This document shows, piece after piece, positions 11,544-24,282 of a DNA stretch of 64,000 nucleotides. The DNA is from Monocercomonoides exilis (lineage: Eukaryota > Preaxostyla > Oxymonadida > Polymastigidae): NCBI GenBank assembly GCA_001643675.2, contig LSRY02000056.1, positions 67,001 through 131,000 of the forward strand, read 5' to 3'. The stretch's first letter is position 1, and the number at the start of each line of letters is the position of its first letter. The notes under the pieces were generated by a model. It was given only the letters and a program-made list of their open reading frames with translations. It was not told the DNA's origin and did not search any database. The position numbers were made by a program, and so were the translations under genes.

Positions 11544-12989
11544 GAGCAGAAGAGGAGCAGAGGATGAGAAATAGAAGAGGATATTGAAGATGATAAAGAT
11601 GAAGTTTTTTAATGAAGAGATATCTTGATAAAATAAAATAAAATGAATGAAGATGAAACAAATTAAAAAATTCAAGTAAAGTTTTGATTGAGAATTTGCA
11701 GTGATTGCTATGTGTTATTGAAACTATCATGTCAATGGTTGCACAGTAGCTTGCGTTTATATCTTATAATTATCTTTCCTCGCAATCTGTTTGCTGTTAT
11801 ACAAGTTGTTTGGTTGAGTAAGTGAATGAGTAAGTGAATGAGTGTGTGGGTGTGGATGTGTCTTTTGGCATTGCTCAGAGCAAAATTCCCGTGCCGAGTG
11901 AATACAGAGTCAATTGCCTTATTCTTCATTCTGTCAAAAGAGATTCCTTAGCAATTACAAATGATGACAGGAATGCAGATGTCAAACAGAAGATGGAGAA
12001 AGAATGAATGAGATTGTGAAAGAGCATGTCAAATTCACGTGATACATGTCAATGGCTGTGCTTGCAAGCACAGCGGTTGTATGGATTACACATCACCTTC
12101 ATTGAAAATTGTGCTATGAGAAATCGAGCAGCAGACGGAGATGCGGTTAGTTATAATGTAATTTTTAATGTCTATTTCCAGGAAAAAAAATAATAATTGT
12201 CTTTCTTTTCTGACTTATTTATTTTTTATTTTTATTTTTATTTCCGTTCAGTTTTGTTAAATGTTCTATTCGTTCGTCTTTCGTAAATATTTAAACAGAC
12301 TTTTCGTTTTCTTCTCTTTCCTTTCTGAACTTTTGGATCAACAATCAACTGTTCTTAATTTGCGATAGCACAAAATGAAAAATGCCATTTTTTTAAATAA
12401 AAAATAAAAAGTTTATCCTTTTTGCTTTTGACTTTTGGCAATCAAATTTATTTTTTCGAATCTGTTTGTTTATTTTGCGCTTTGGAGGAAGAGAAAAAGC
12501 ACGAAGCTTTTAAACAATTATTTTAAAATTAAAAGCTTGGCTGGGTTGCGTGTTATCAGTTTACTGTTTTTCTTTCAGTTAATTGTTTGTAACTCTTTTT
12601 TTCTGATTTGTCTGGTCTTTTTTAAATTCAGTATTCTTTTCATCTGCACTTCATACCCTCAATTTTTTATTCAACACTGATCTTTTTTCTGGAAGCACCT
12701 TTCTAATTATCTCAGTTTATGAGAATCTGTCACAGCTAATCTCTGATAAAACGGTTATAGAAAAATATTTATTTGTCATTTTTTGAATTGTAAATGTTTG
12801 TTGAGTTTTTGAATTTTCTTTGAATTATTGAAGAAATTCCATTCTTTTCTTCATCTTTTAAGTGTTGATAATTCAATAATCTTGGTGGAGTATATCGAAT
12901 TGAGATTTCTTCACATCTTTCCAAGTTTCAAACGTTGAACTAAATTGAAATACAATGCATAAACAATATAAAAAGCAGTAATTTGTTCA
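11544..12989 (+). other. Intergenic region, may hold the 5' exons of the PI4K gene
   Basis: AT-rich sequence after the helical-repeat gene. An open frame from the ATG at 12026 (MSNSRDTCQ...) runs about 45 codons to candidate donors near 12145 and 12158 and could be the first exon of the downstream PI4-kinase. A short in-frame stretch at about 12718-12752, ending before GTTATAG, is another candidate exon. Splice phases do not join these to the first firm PI4K exon, so none is annotated as coding. The rest is T-rich with no recognisable feature. Confidence 0.35.
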
Positions 12990-15900
12990 ATGCTCGTCTT
13001 CGTCTTTTATTTTCTAAATATACACTTCATATTTTTTTTTTCTAAAAGATGTTTTTTCACAAAATTTTCGAATTTTGTGTGTGACAAGCCAATAATTTAT
13101 ATACCGATTGCAATTAAGGTAAAAATGAAAGTATTGGTTTTCATTTTCGGTAATTCATCACGAACATTTGATCAACAATTCCCTTTACAATAATATTTTG
13201 ATACGACAGAAAGATACTTTGCTGAAATTCTTGTCAATGGAACTGGTACGCTAATTTTTATTGTAAATTTTTAGTTTCTCTGTTTATTTTTCATGCTTAT
13301 TTAAAGGGTACTTTTGATTCAGTTCCAGAGTTAACAGATGATCCGACATTTATGCAAGTTTGAACAGCTGTATTTTATGAATTTTTCAATATGAAGAATA
13401 TTTATTCTTAGACAATAAATGCTATAGTTTTGCTTGCAGATACAAAGTCATCCAGAATGAAAACTCTTGTCGGGCAAAGATACTGCTCGAGTATTCTGTA
13501 TCAACTACCAACATCAGATGTAGCGTTTTTTATCCCTCAACTTTGGTGTGCTTCAATAATTTTTTTTTATGTGTAAAAACTTTTCGTAAATATTAATTTT
13601 TATCTTGGTTTTTTGAAATTTATAGTAAATTGGCTATAACAAGATCTTCACCTTTCGTTGATTATCTTCTTCTTGAACTTGCATCGCGTTCATTATACCT
13701 TGGATTGATTATTAATCTTCTTCTAAGAAGCGAGGAAATTGAAGTAGCAATTTCCATTGTATGTTTTTTTTATTAGAAGATTTATAATTGACTCATCGTT
13801 TTGAAATGATAAAATTTTTGTTTTTTTAATAGCAATCACCGAGGCTGAAAGCAGGATTACTTCCTGTAATAAAGCCCGTACCGATTGATCATCTGTATTC
13901 TTCTACGACTTTAACAATGCAACCTCCTATGGCATTTCCTTCTCCTTCTCGTTCTCCTTCAGAAGCCTTAGTCACTCAAAATGCTGTTGCAGAAGAAGAT
14001 GCGAGCTGCACGAAAAAGCAGAAAGATGTAGAATTTAATGGAAAAAGCGATGAAGCTGAAAAGAACAATATGAATGAAATTATAAGCTCCACTGATAGCG
14101 GAAGCGGGATTGGATCAACAGCATCTCCTGATTTTCCAGCAAAGAACTCACCTGAAACAAGCAAAACAGAATGCTCATCACAACAATGCTCTTCTTCCTC
14201 TTCTCTTCCTTCTTCTTCTTCTTCAGCGTCTTCAGCATCTTCTCACTCTGAAGATTCTTCTGTTCAATCTTTATCAACTGATGTCAGACAAACATCAGAA
14301 CAATCTGAATCAACTTCTTCTTCTTCTTCAAATGGTCCTATTGTTCAAACGGTGAATGATTCAATGAATTCTTCCATGTCTTCAATGCCCACAACAACAA
14401 CAACAACTTCTTCTTCTTCTTCTTCTTCTTTCAGTTCATTTGCTTCTCTTCCACATTCACTTTCTCCTTCTCTTCATCCGACACCCCCTCCATTCGATCC
14501 ACGATCCACCCTCTGTCTTTCTCCCTCTCTCTCTCCCTCTCTCTCCTCTTCTCTTTCGCTGCCTTCTATTCCATTCGGTACTTCCATCTCTCCTTCTTCC
14601 TCTTTCTCCTCTGGCCTTTCTCCTTCTCTCTCTGCAATGTCCTTCTTCAGACACCCTCTCTTCGATGCCTCGCCACATTTCCTGTCAATCGCACAAGCTG
14701 CTTCCACACCTCAAATGGGATATTCTTCTTCTCATTCCTCTTCTTCTTCCTCTTCTTCTTCTTATCCCTCCCTTTCCATCACTCCAACTTATGCTTCTCT
14801 TTCAGCCACTGTCAATCTGTCCTTTCCATTTCAGCACTCCCTCAAATACAAAAAATACCTCAGAAACTGCAAAACTATCCGGCAGCACCATTTGTATGCT
14901 CTTTCTCAACAAGAATATCGCAATTATCCATATTCTCCTCTTCCATCCTCTCCTTATTCTTCATTATCCTCTTCTTCTTTCTCATCATCATCCTCTTCTT
15001 CTTCTTCTTCTTCAACAGTCTCCAAAAATGCTGTTCTGGTTGAGCTGTGTGAGAGTGCCACTATTCATGGCGAGCTCTTTTCACTGCAGACGGCCAGAGG
15101 AATTATGAAGCCCTTTTACGTCAGCAACAAAATGAGACGAAGAGAAAACGGCAAACTCGAAAGGGACAGAGAAGAAGAAGAGAAGCGCAAAAGAAATGTG
15201 AAAGAAGCGAAGAAAGCGAAGAAGCACCCAGCCGTCTCTTATTATGCCCCCGCACATGGTGAGTATCCATCCAGTCAGAAGTCTCCCTCTGCCAGCTCTG
15301 TTGCCTCGTCTGCCCTTTCCTCGCCTTCGTCCACGCCATCTCCTGTCCAGCTGCCCATCAGCATCAACACAACACTCCACTCTCCTGCTCAGTCTGCCAT
15401 CTCATCCACCCCGCCAAACCTGGCTGCAGCTACTGGGCTAGGCACATCCCCTTTTGCATCTTCTTCTCCTTCTCCTTCTCCTTCTTCCTCTTCCTCTTCT
15501 TCCCCTGCTCATTCTGCTCTTCCTTCTCCTTCATTTCCTTCTTCTCCTGCTGCTGCGTATTATCAGCAGGCTCTCATGTCACCCACTTCTCCTCCACCAT
15601 ATTTCCTCTTCAATCCAATCTCTTCTCCTTCACACACACTTTCTCCTTCTCTCCAGCCATCTCTTCTTCATTCATTGGGATCATCCTCTTCTTTGCTCTC
15701 TTCCTCTTCATCCTCTTCATCATCTTCTTCTTCATTGACATCTTCTTCTTCATCTACAACTTCTTCGTCTGTTATAACATCAGACACGTCTTCTCAGCTA
15801 TCCACCAATTCAATGCTTCCTCAAAGCACTTCTGCTTTTGTGCTTCCCCGCAACTTTCAAATAAACACCACAAAACTCGACTATTCGTCTACAGCGCATC

Positions 15901-18900
15901 TCGATCCAGCTACCTTCACCTCATCGCCTGGCCATCCAACACAGACACTGGCTGTGCCATCGTCCACTCTATCGCCCACTCTTCCCCCTTTCCCCACATC
16001 AGCAGCTGCAGCAGTCATGTCATCGATGGCACTTCCTCTGTCATACACACCTCCTCTTTCTTCTGCTTTGCCTTTATCTTCTTCTCCTGCTCAGACGCAG
16101 GCAATGCTTTCACTCACACCACAGTTCTATTCTTCTTATCCCTTCTCTTCCTGTTCCTCTCCTTCTCCTTCATCTCCATCGCCTTCTCCCTCTCCCTCTC
16201 TTTTGCCTGCCCTGCTGAGTCAAGTGCATCCCTTTGCCCATCTCCAGTCTCCTCTTCCTCCTCCTGTTGCTCTGTTGGATCCTCCTCCATTTGTGTGGAG
16301 TGACTGCAATGCGAACAGAACAAGTCAGATACTTCCATTCAGAACATGCGAAGTGGACAGCCAGAAGGAGAATGGGAAAGAAGATGAGGCAGATGGAGAA
16401 GGTATGAACAAAACACATCCTGTGGAAGAAAACAATGAAGAAGACAATAAAGAAGACGAGAAAAGGAATGAAAGTGTGAATGAAGATGAAAAAGAATGTG
16501 TTTCAAAAGAAGGAACAAGCAACCACACAAACAAGACAGAAAGTGAAGCAACCGCTTCAGATTGCACAGCAAATGCATCTCATTCACAGCCATCTGACCA
16601 GTCTGATTGTTGCCTCCCTGCTTCTTCATTGAATTCTGCCTCGCACACACCAACATTCCCATTCAGTCACATTTCAGAATCTCCTTCGCTTTCTCCTTCT
16701 TTGACTAAAAGCGACTCTTCTTTGAGTGTTTCTTCCCCTTTTTCTTTGAGTGACAGTCAAAATCAATTGAATATATCTTCTTCTTCTTCTTCTTCTTTTG
16801 GTTTGCCCAATGAATTTGTTGATGTGTTTGCCAAAGTGAATACAAGAGCCAATATTTTGGCGTTTTCCTTGTTCTTTTTTGATCAGATGAAGAAATTGAG
16901 CAGAAATGTGCGTATGTTCATGAAAATAACACAGGAACGGATTAAAAAGGGAAAAGAAAAGATTGTCAAAGAGGATGAGGAAGAGGAAGAGGAAGGGGCA
17001 GAAGAAGAAGAGGAAGATGAAGTTCTGTGTTATGACAGGGCAATTCTTGAAGCAAAAGAAAAAGCAGCTTTTGTGGCTGAGTCAATTGCAAAGGAAGAAG
17101 AGAACAAGAAAGAAGACATGAAAATTACTGAAAATGCAGAAGAGAAGCAGAACAATAAAGAAGACAAGAAAGATGAAGCAAAAAATGATGAAATTTCACA
17201 AAATGCAGAAGTCAAAGAAGCAATCAAAAGGGAGAAGATGACATCAACAGGAAATGAATTGTATCGAATTCTTGAGCAGCAATCCATTAGGAAGCAGAAG
17301 TATTTTGAGCTGAAATATCAGTTTGAAGAAGAGCTGAGGAAAGAGAAGAAGAAGATTGAAGAGGAAGAAGAGGAAGAAGAGAGATTGAGACAGATTGAGA
17401 GCGAAGAGAAAGTGAGAGCGAGAGAGAAAGAGAAAGAGAAAGAGAAAGGAAGTGAGAAGAGCAAGCAGATGAAGGAAGATGTGAAGAGGAAGGAGATTCG
17501 AGCAGAGAAAGACAAAAGAAGGAGAAGGGCAGCACGAATGGTGCATGCGATGAATCAGAATGTGTCATCAGTCATTTGGATGATGAAGATGAGCATCAGA
17601 AAGGAGCTGGAGGCAGAAGAGAGGAAGAGGAAGGAGAAGCACATGCAAAAGGAAAGAGAGAGAGAAAGAGAGAAAGAGAAAGAGATGGAAGAAGGAAATG
17701 AATACGAGGGTGTTGCAGCAAATAATCAGGAAAGTGGAGTTGGAGGAATTAGAAATAAGAACGATGAAGATTCCGTTTGTTCGATTTCTTCTTGTTCTTC
17801 TTCATCTCCTCCACCATTTTCATTAGCATTGTCATCATCTTCTTCATCTTCCTCTTCCTCTTCCTCTTCAACATCATCTCCAGCTGCATCTTCTGATTCT
17901 CTGTCATCTCCATCTAACACACCCACACCAACACCAACATTCATCCAATCACTTTCACAGACACAGTCGCATTCACATTCACCCATCTGTTCTCCACTTC
18001 CTTCCACTTCTCCTTCATCTTCATCTTCTTCCTCTCTGCTGCCTCTGCCTGTTTTATCCACCACCCCACCCCCTCTCTCTTCTCTTCTCTCCCTTTTTCC
18101 TCTTTCTCTCTCTCTTTCTCTCTCCATCCCCTCTCTCCCCCCGCCTCGCCTTCTGCTCCCCCTCCTCTCCTTCTCCAGCCCTCTGCCCTTTTTCATCTCT
18201 TTTGTGCCTGCCCTCACTCGAGTGATGAATTCGAGAGAAAGATCGCCTGTTTTAGTGGTGTTTGAGTGTGTCGATGCAGACGAAGAGGAGAATGCCCTGC
18301 GAATTGCAGAGGGTGTGGGGAAGAAGAGAAGCAGGAGGATTATCGAAGGAGTGAAGAGATGGAGGAAGGACAGGGTGAAAAGAGGGCTGGATGAGAATCA
18401 TGATGAATGTGCTGACACAAACGCAAGTGCAAAAGTGGAGGTGAATCAAGAAATGAAGGAAAAGGAGAAAAATGATGTTAAAAATGGTAATGTTATTAAT
18501 TCTGAACAAGATGCTAAGATAGAAAAGAATATACAAAAAGAAGATGCAAGTGAAGTGAACGAAGCGAAAGATAACAAAAACGATAGGGAAAAAAGCAATG
18601 ATCACAAAGGCGAAATAAAAGTTGATGAAGATGAGGATGAAGAGAAAGGTAAAATGGAGAGTGACGATAAAGCAAGTGATTCACCAATTGGTGACTGGTA
18701 TGGATTGCCTGATACGAATTATGTTCACAGCCAGCAATTAAGACATCACTCAGCTTATACAAAAATTTCATGCTCATCATCGTCTTCTTCTTCTTCTTCG
18801 ATTAGCAATATTAATTCAACAAACACAAAAGCAATCATTTCTGAAAATTCATCTGAACATGTTTCTGTTGAACCCCTCGACATCTTCTTTCCTCTTCCTC

Positions 18901-20509
18901 CGTCTTCCACACGCTACTCTGCCCTTTCGAAGCTTTCTCCCTTTTCTTCTCTTCCGTCGCATCGCTTCTCCTCGTTCATCATCAAAGAGCACGACGATGT
19001 GCGGCAGGATCAGCTGGTGGAGCAGCTGATGAGGGTGTTCAGCTTCATCTGGAAGGAGGAAGGGCTGTGCCTCAATCTGAAGACATTTGGCGTGGATGTG
19101 AATGGCAGCGACGGCGGATTCGTGCAGGTGGTGGAGGATGCTGTCTCTATCCACACGCTGAAGGAGAGGTGGATGGAGGTGGAAGAGGAGAAGAGGAAGC
19201 TGAGGGTGGAAGTGGCGGAGAGGGTGAGAAGGCAGCAGGAAATGGAAATGGCAAGAATGATGGAGAGCATGAAGATGAAGAAAGAAAATGAAAGCGGCAA
19301 AAAGATGGCAGATCAGATTGTCACTTCTGCCTCTTCGTTTGCTCCTCCTCAATTATCAGCTTCTTCTTCCTCTTCTTCCTCTTCTTCCTCTTCTTCCTCT
19401 TCTTCCTCTTTTTCTTCCTCTTCAAGCACTTTGTCTTCATCTTTACCTTTTAATGTGTCTCCCACTTTCCTTCTGTCCCTTCCTTCTGTTTGTTCTCTGC
19501 CAACTTTCTTTGCAGTGTGTTTTGGTCCCATCAACAAGCAGAGGTACAAAGAAGCCTTGTTTAATTACACCACTTCTTTGGCTGCATCATCACTCGCTTG
19601 CTATTTGCTGAGAATAAAAGACAGGTTTGTTTTCAACATTTGTGCAGTTAATGAGAGTAAGAAAAAGAACCTATTTGGGTTTATTTGAATGAATAAATAT
19701 ATTTAAATATTATTATTTATTTTTTTATTTATTTATTTATTTATTTATTTTCTTTTCTTTTGTCTTTTCATTTTCTGACAGACACAATGGCAACATAATG
19801 TTATCGCGGGATGGGCACATCATCCACATCGATTTTGGGTTTGTGTTTACTCGGTCGCCAGGCGGAATAAACTTTGAGACAGCTCCATTCAAACTGACAC
19901 AAGAGATGGCAGAGGTGATGATGATGACAGTGAGTGAAGGCGAAGAAAAGGCAGACGAGGAAGGAAACGAGATGAAAAGTGGCAATTCAGACAAAATGGT
20001 GAAAGAAGCAGAAAATGCAGCACGTAATCGGCAGGCGCATTCTCCTTCACGTTCTATAAGAGAAAACACAGAAAAAGTCAGCTTCAGCCGCTCGTCTCCG
20101 TTCTTCCGGCTGTTTGAGAGGCTGATGGTGGAAGGGTTCCTTTCACTGCGGAGGAAGAGGGCACTCCTCGTGGGGCTGGTGGAAGTGATGGCTAAATACT
20201 CTGCACTCCCTTGCTTCGACACAAAAGACGGCGGGAAAAGCGCAATTGGTTTGTTCATTAGCAAAGTTATTGTGTTCTTTCACTTATTTGACAATGTATT
20301 TTTATGTATTTTATTGTTTGTTTGTTTGTTTGTTTGCAATATTCCACTTTGTAACTGTTTTAGATGAGTTTAACAAGCGTTTTGTTCCGCAAATGAATGA
20401 CGAGCAAGCAAAACTGCATGTTTTGGGTCTTATCAACAAATCATTCGATTCATGGACAACTGCTCAGTACGACAAGTTTCAATGGTACTCAAACAGAATA
20501 ATTCCATAG
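12990..20509 (+). CDS. PI4KB: Phosphatidylinositol 4-kinase, type III beta-like, with very large low-complexity insertions
   Basis: Makes PI4P from phosphatidylinositol, normally at Golgi/TGN membranes. Confident exons: (about 12990)-13118, 13210-13245, 13307-13357, 13412-13545, 13626-13758, 13833-19624, 19782-20248 and 20364-20509, all phase-consistent; the 5' end is unresolved. The helical LKU-type region is seen in [20 protein letters not shown] followed by PQL. The kinase domain holds [41 protein letters not shown] (catalytic loop), [11 protein letters not shown] (DFG), [10 protein letters not shown], and a C-lobe with [13 protein letters not shown]. Between the helical region and the catalytic core lie about 1,600 residues of poly-Ser, Pro and Lys/Glu sequence. 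A second insertion (Lys/Glu then poly-Ser, about 19160-19440) sits inside the kinase domain. The C-lobe residues and order match PI4K beta better than alpha. Confidence 0.88.
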
Positions 20510-21274
20510 AAATTCTGGAAATTTCGGACAAATTATTGTCTTTTTTGCATATATTGATTTATCTTATTTGTGACATTTTCATGAAATGAAAGTGCAAAAT
20601 GGAAAAATGGAAAAATAAATTCGAAACAGCTTTAACAAAAGCGTGTTTTTTATTCTTTTTTACGTGAAATTCTATCTGTCATTGAGAATAATTATGCTTT
20701 GTAATTCTTTTATGTGTATCATTTCCATAAATGGTATTTTGTTTATAGAGTATATTTTATTATGCTTTTTTTTTAGAAATTAATTTTTCGCTTTTGAAAA
20801 GATTATTTCCAGTAATCATAATATTATTATCCGAATCTTAATCATTTCATTATCATTGTGACACTACTCATTGAGTTTCTGTTCGGTTTGAGGTACTTTT
20901 TCGTTCATTTTTCGTTAGGCGCACAATTTTTTTTGTTTTACTAGACTTTTTTGTAAAAAGAAAATTTTACAAGAAACATTTTGCGTTCATGTTTTGTTTT
21001 TGATGCTGAATAGAAAATTTCATTTCAATGCGTTGACATAGAAAATAAATTTGTTTGTTGCCACAAAATATCTATTCCGAAAGTCTTTTTTCAATGTTAA
21101 TTCAAAATGTGAAATTCTGAATATATGCTAGAGATATTCTTCAAAAAATTATGAATTTCAGTTTTCAAATGAGATGGCAAATGTTTTGTTCAGTTTTTTT
21201 TCATTATCGCAATCTTTAATAAAAAATTGATCAAACCTATTATTATATTAGTTGATAATAAATATTCCAGATTA
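20510..21274. other. AT-rich intergenic region
   Basis: Spacer between two same-strand genes. An AATAAA at about 20613 could be the PI4K polyadenylation signal. A TTCCAG at 21265-21270 immediately before the next ATG resembles a splice acceptor, so the downstream gene could have a non-coding first exon. No other feature was seen. Confidence 0.4.
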
Positions 21275-23214
21275 ATGAGTACAGAGAATGCTCCTGAAGT
21301 TAATGATGCAATGCCACTTCAAAATAAATGTAATGAAACAAATGGAAAGGAAAAGCATGAACCCGAATTTGATCAAGAGCAGATAGATGTTTATGAGAAT
21401 TTTTGGAGTGTTTTGGGGTACATTAAGATAGTAATAATCGGATGTATTTTGCTTCCAATTAGAGTCGTTTTGTGGGTCATTTCCTTCATTTTGTATATTC
21501 TCATTCTTTTATTCTTTGTTTGGTGCTTACCAGAAAAAGGTTTGAATAAAAAACTTTTTTTAAGAATTAATTATTTCTAAATTTCGAAGATGAGCCTATC
21601 GGAAAGGTTCGTGGTACCCTTTGGAGATTTTTCACTCGGATATGGGCTAGATTTATCCTTCTTTGCATGGGATACTATTGGGTTCCTCATAAAGGAAAAC
21701 TCTATCGGGATTGTAAAATAATCGTTGCAAATCATACGTCATCCCAAGAAATTTTGTATACTGCTTGGGTTTATATGCCGTCTTTTGTCATTGCAGAGTT
21801 CGTCATATCAAAGCCAATTTTGCAACATTTGGCAAAGCTAAATATGGCTGTTGCTGTAAATAGACACAAAGGTGGAAATAGCAGCTCATTCAAGGATCTT
21901 GTGGAACGAAGGGTAAATGATAAAAGATTTCCTCGAATATTGATATTTCCTGAAGGAAGTACGAGTAACGGCACTCGAATTGCTCACTTTCATTCCGGAG
22001 CATTTATAACTGGCAATCCTGTGCACCCACTTGTCATTGATCATCACTACATTTGGAATGATCCAACATGGTCCTTGTACAATGTGTTTAGACATTTGGC
22101 ACTGTTATTTTCTCAATTAACAAGTTGGATGTCTGTCAAATCACTACCAGTGTACTATCCATCGCCTGCAGAAAAGGCTCATCCAAAGTACTATGCCTGG
22201 AATGTGAAGAATCTAATTGCGCGAGTTGGAGGGAAAGGAATCTCATACTTAACATTGAAGGAGAAGACGCAATGGGAAAAAACAAGAGATAAGATACCTG
22301 TTCTGAAGCAGCCTCGCCCGAGAAATATTCAAAAAGAAGTTGCGCAAAAGATTAAAGATGGAGAAGCAATACGGAAAAGGAGAGAGGAAAGAAGCAAAAA
22401 GAGAGAGAAAGAACTCAAAGATATTGAAGAAGGCAGGATTTTGGACGAGCAAATGTTGTCAGATGAGGATCGTTCCTCAAACAGTGAAGCATATGAGGAA
22501 CAGGAATTTGATGAACTTACTTATTGTATGTATTCCTTGATTAATATGAAATCTTTTTAACTTTTTCTGAAATTTGATTTTTTTGTAACTGATTTGTTTG
22601 AAACAACTCAATTGCTTTCGATCAATATAGACATTCCGCCAGAAGCAATGGACACCTCAAAAGATGAATTTCATTCAAACGCCGTTCTTCCTCCACCAGC
22701 CATTCTCAACTGGATTGAATCTCTTGGGAATTCGTCTGCTGGCACAACATTTGCACGCTCTGTTCCAAAGCCTCCGGCATCGATGAGAGGATGGAGCCCA
22801 TATGTGAAGCAGGATGATATTAGAAGAAGCGACAATGCCAAAGAAAGAAAAGATGAAGAGGCAATAGCTGAAGAAGGAAGCTCAAGCAGCAGTGCATCTA
22901 ATGTTAATGAGACAAAAGAAAATGTGATGGCTGAGAAAGACAATCAAATGCAAAAAATAGATTACGGAAAAAGCAATGAATTGGATCTGACTCCAGAGGA
23001 TTTCACACCTTCTCCGCTTTATCTTCTCACCAAAGGCAATCAATCTGGAGAAAAGAACGAAACGCCACAAAATGTGTATCAGGCCCAGCAAATTGTGGAG
23101 GATGGGGAAGGAAACAAAGAATCTAATTCTCAAAATGATACTTCTTCTTCCTCTTCCTCTTCCTCTACCTCTTCTTCCTCCTCAACGTCTGCTTCGAGTT
23201 CTGAACAACTTTGA
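21275..23214 (+). CDS. PlsC-family lysophospholipid acyltransferase (LPCAT/LPEAT-like)
   Basis: Acyl-CoA-dependent acylation of lysophospholipids or glycerophosphate derivatives at the ER. Exons 21275-21539, 21590-22525 and 22631-23214 give 594 residues; the introns have donors GTTTGA and GTATGT. After an acidic N-terminus there is a long hydrophobic hairpin (about residues 45-85). PlsC motifs follow: VANHTSSQE (motif I, H-x4-E instead of the usual H-x4-D), AVNRHKGG, FPEGSTSNGTR (motif III) and VHPLVI (motif IV). A Lys/Arg-rich coiled segment (GEAIRKRREERSKKREKE) and a Ser-rich tail ending in about 30 serines and threonines complete it. The organisation resembles LPCAT1/2 and LPEAT enzymes, but EF-hands are absent. 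The ATG chosen opens the frame right after an AG. Confidence 0.85.
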
Positions 23215-24282
23215 AGAGGAATATGAATAATTATGCCTTTTGGCATTGAGAATAAGTGTATTTACAAAGTCATTTCGTTCGAAGAGAAAATTATGTATCT
23301 ATTTAAGTTTTCGTTTTGATTTTCCACTCTTGCATTTTTCAATGAAGATTTGTGTTTTATAATCATTCATCAGCTTCTTACTTCCAGCAACATTTTTTTA
23401 TCGATCATATTTCCACATTTTTGTGATTAACTAATCATGAATTTCACTTCTCTTGTTTTTGTTGTTTTTTCACATCAATTTAGTAATGGCATAATTACAA
23501 AGGAAAAGATCGAAGATCTCCTTTTATAAACAAGAAGACAATGTTCATTCAAAAAAAAAGTTTGTTTATTTTTGCTAAAATGCAACATTACAAAAATAAT
23601 AATAAAAATAAAAATAAAAATAAAAATAAAAATAAAAAATGAAATGAAGTTGAGAAATATCAAAGACATGTTTGAGGATGAGAATAAGTGTTGTTAGGAA
23701 CATAATGCCCAATGAAAATATGAAATACAAAATTACATTTTTGAAAATGATAAGAAACTGTTTGTATCAATTTATAAAATGCGACTCATCGAAAAAAGAT
23801 ATAAAAACACTATTTACACGAAATAAAATGAAATAAACAAGAAAACTGTATGAGCTCATATTTCAGTCAACAAGATTGCTGCTTCATTGCAAGGTTAATA
23901 GACAAGAAGACTGAATGTATAAAAACAAATAAATAATCCATCAAAACATTTTTAAATTCAGTTAGAAAATCACCAAAACAAAAGTGGAAAAGAAAAATCT
24001 TCAAAAAAAATTGTTCGTGTGCCTTCGTCATCTCTACGAAGCACTGGAAATACCTGCAAAAACAAGCAAAACGGAAACAAGAAGCTCAAACAAATAACAA
24101 TATTTAATTTAAAATGCACATCATAATATTAAAAAAATGTTAATTGGCAACAATTTCCTTTTCAAAAACTAGAAGTCAATGAACATTTAAAAATGAAAAA
24201 AAAATGAAAAATGAAAATTAAACGCAAACAAGATATTCAATATATAAAAGAGGAATGAACTCAATCATTGTACAGAGAAAGC
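23215..24282. other. AT-rich convergent intergenic region with an (AAAAAT)n tract
   Basis: Spacer between converging genes. It contains a short AAAAAT pentamer-like repeat at about 23594-23640 and several A tracts. I see no coding exon or structural RNA in it. Confidence 0.4.

Noticed and set aside
12047-12090. Cys-rich stretch CACKHSGC resembling a CXC (tesmin/TSO1) motif
   Set aside because: The frame stops after 15 more codons without the rest of the motif; a different frame from ATG 12026 is better supported as coding.
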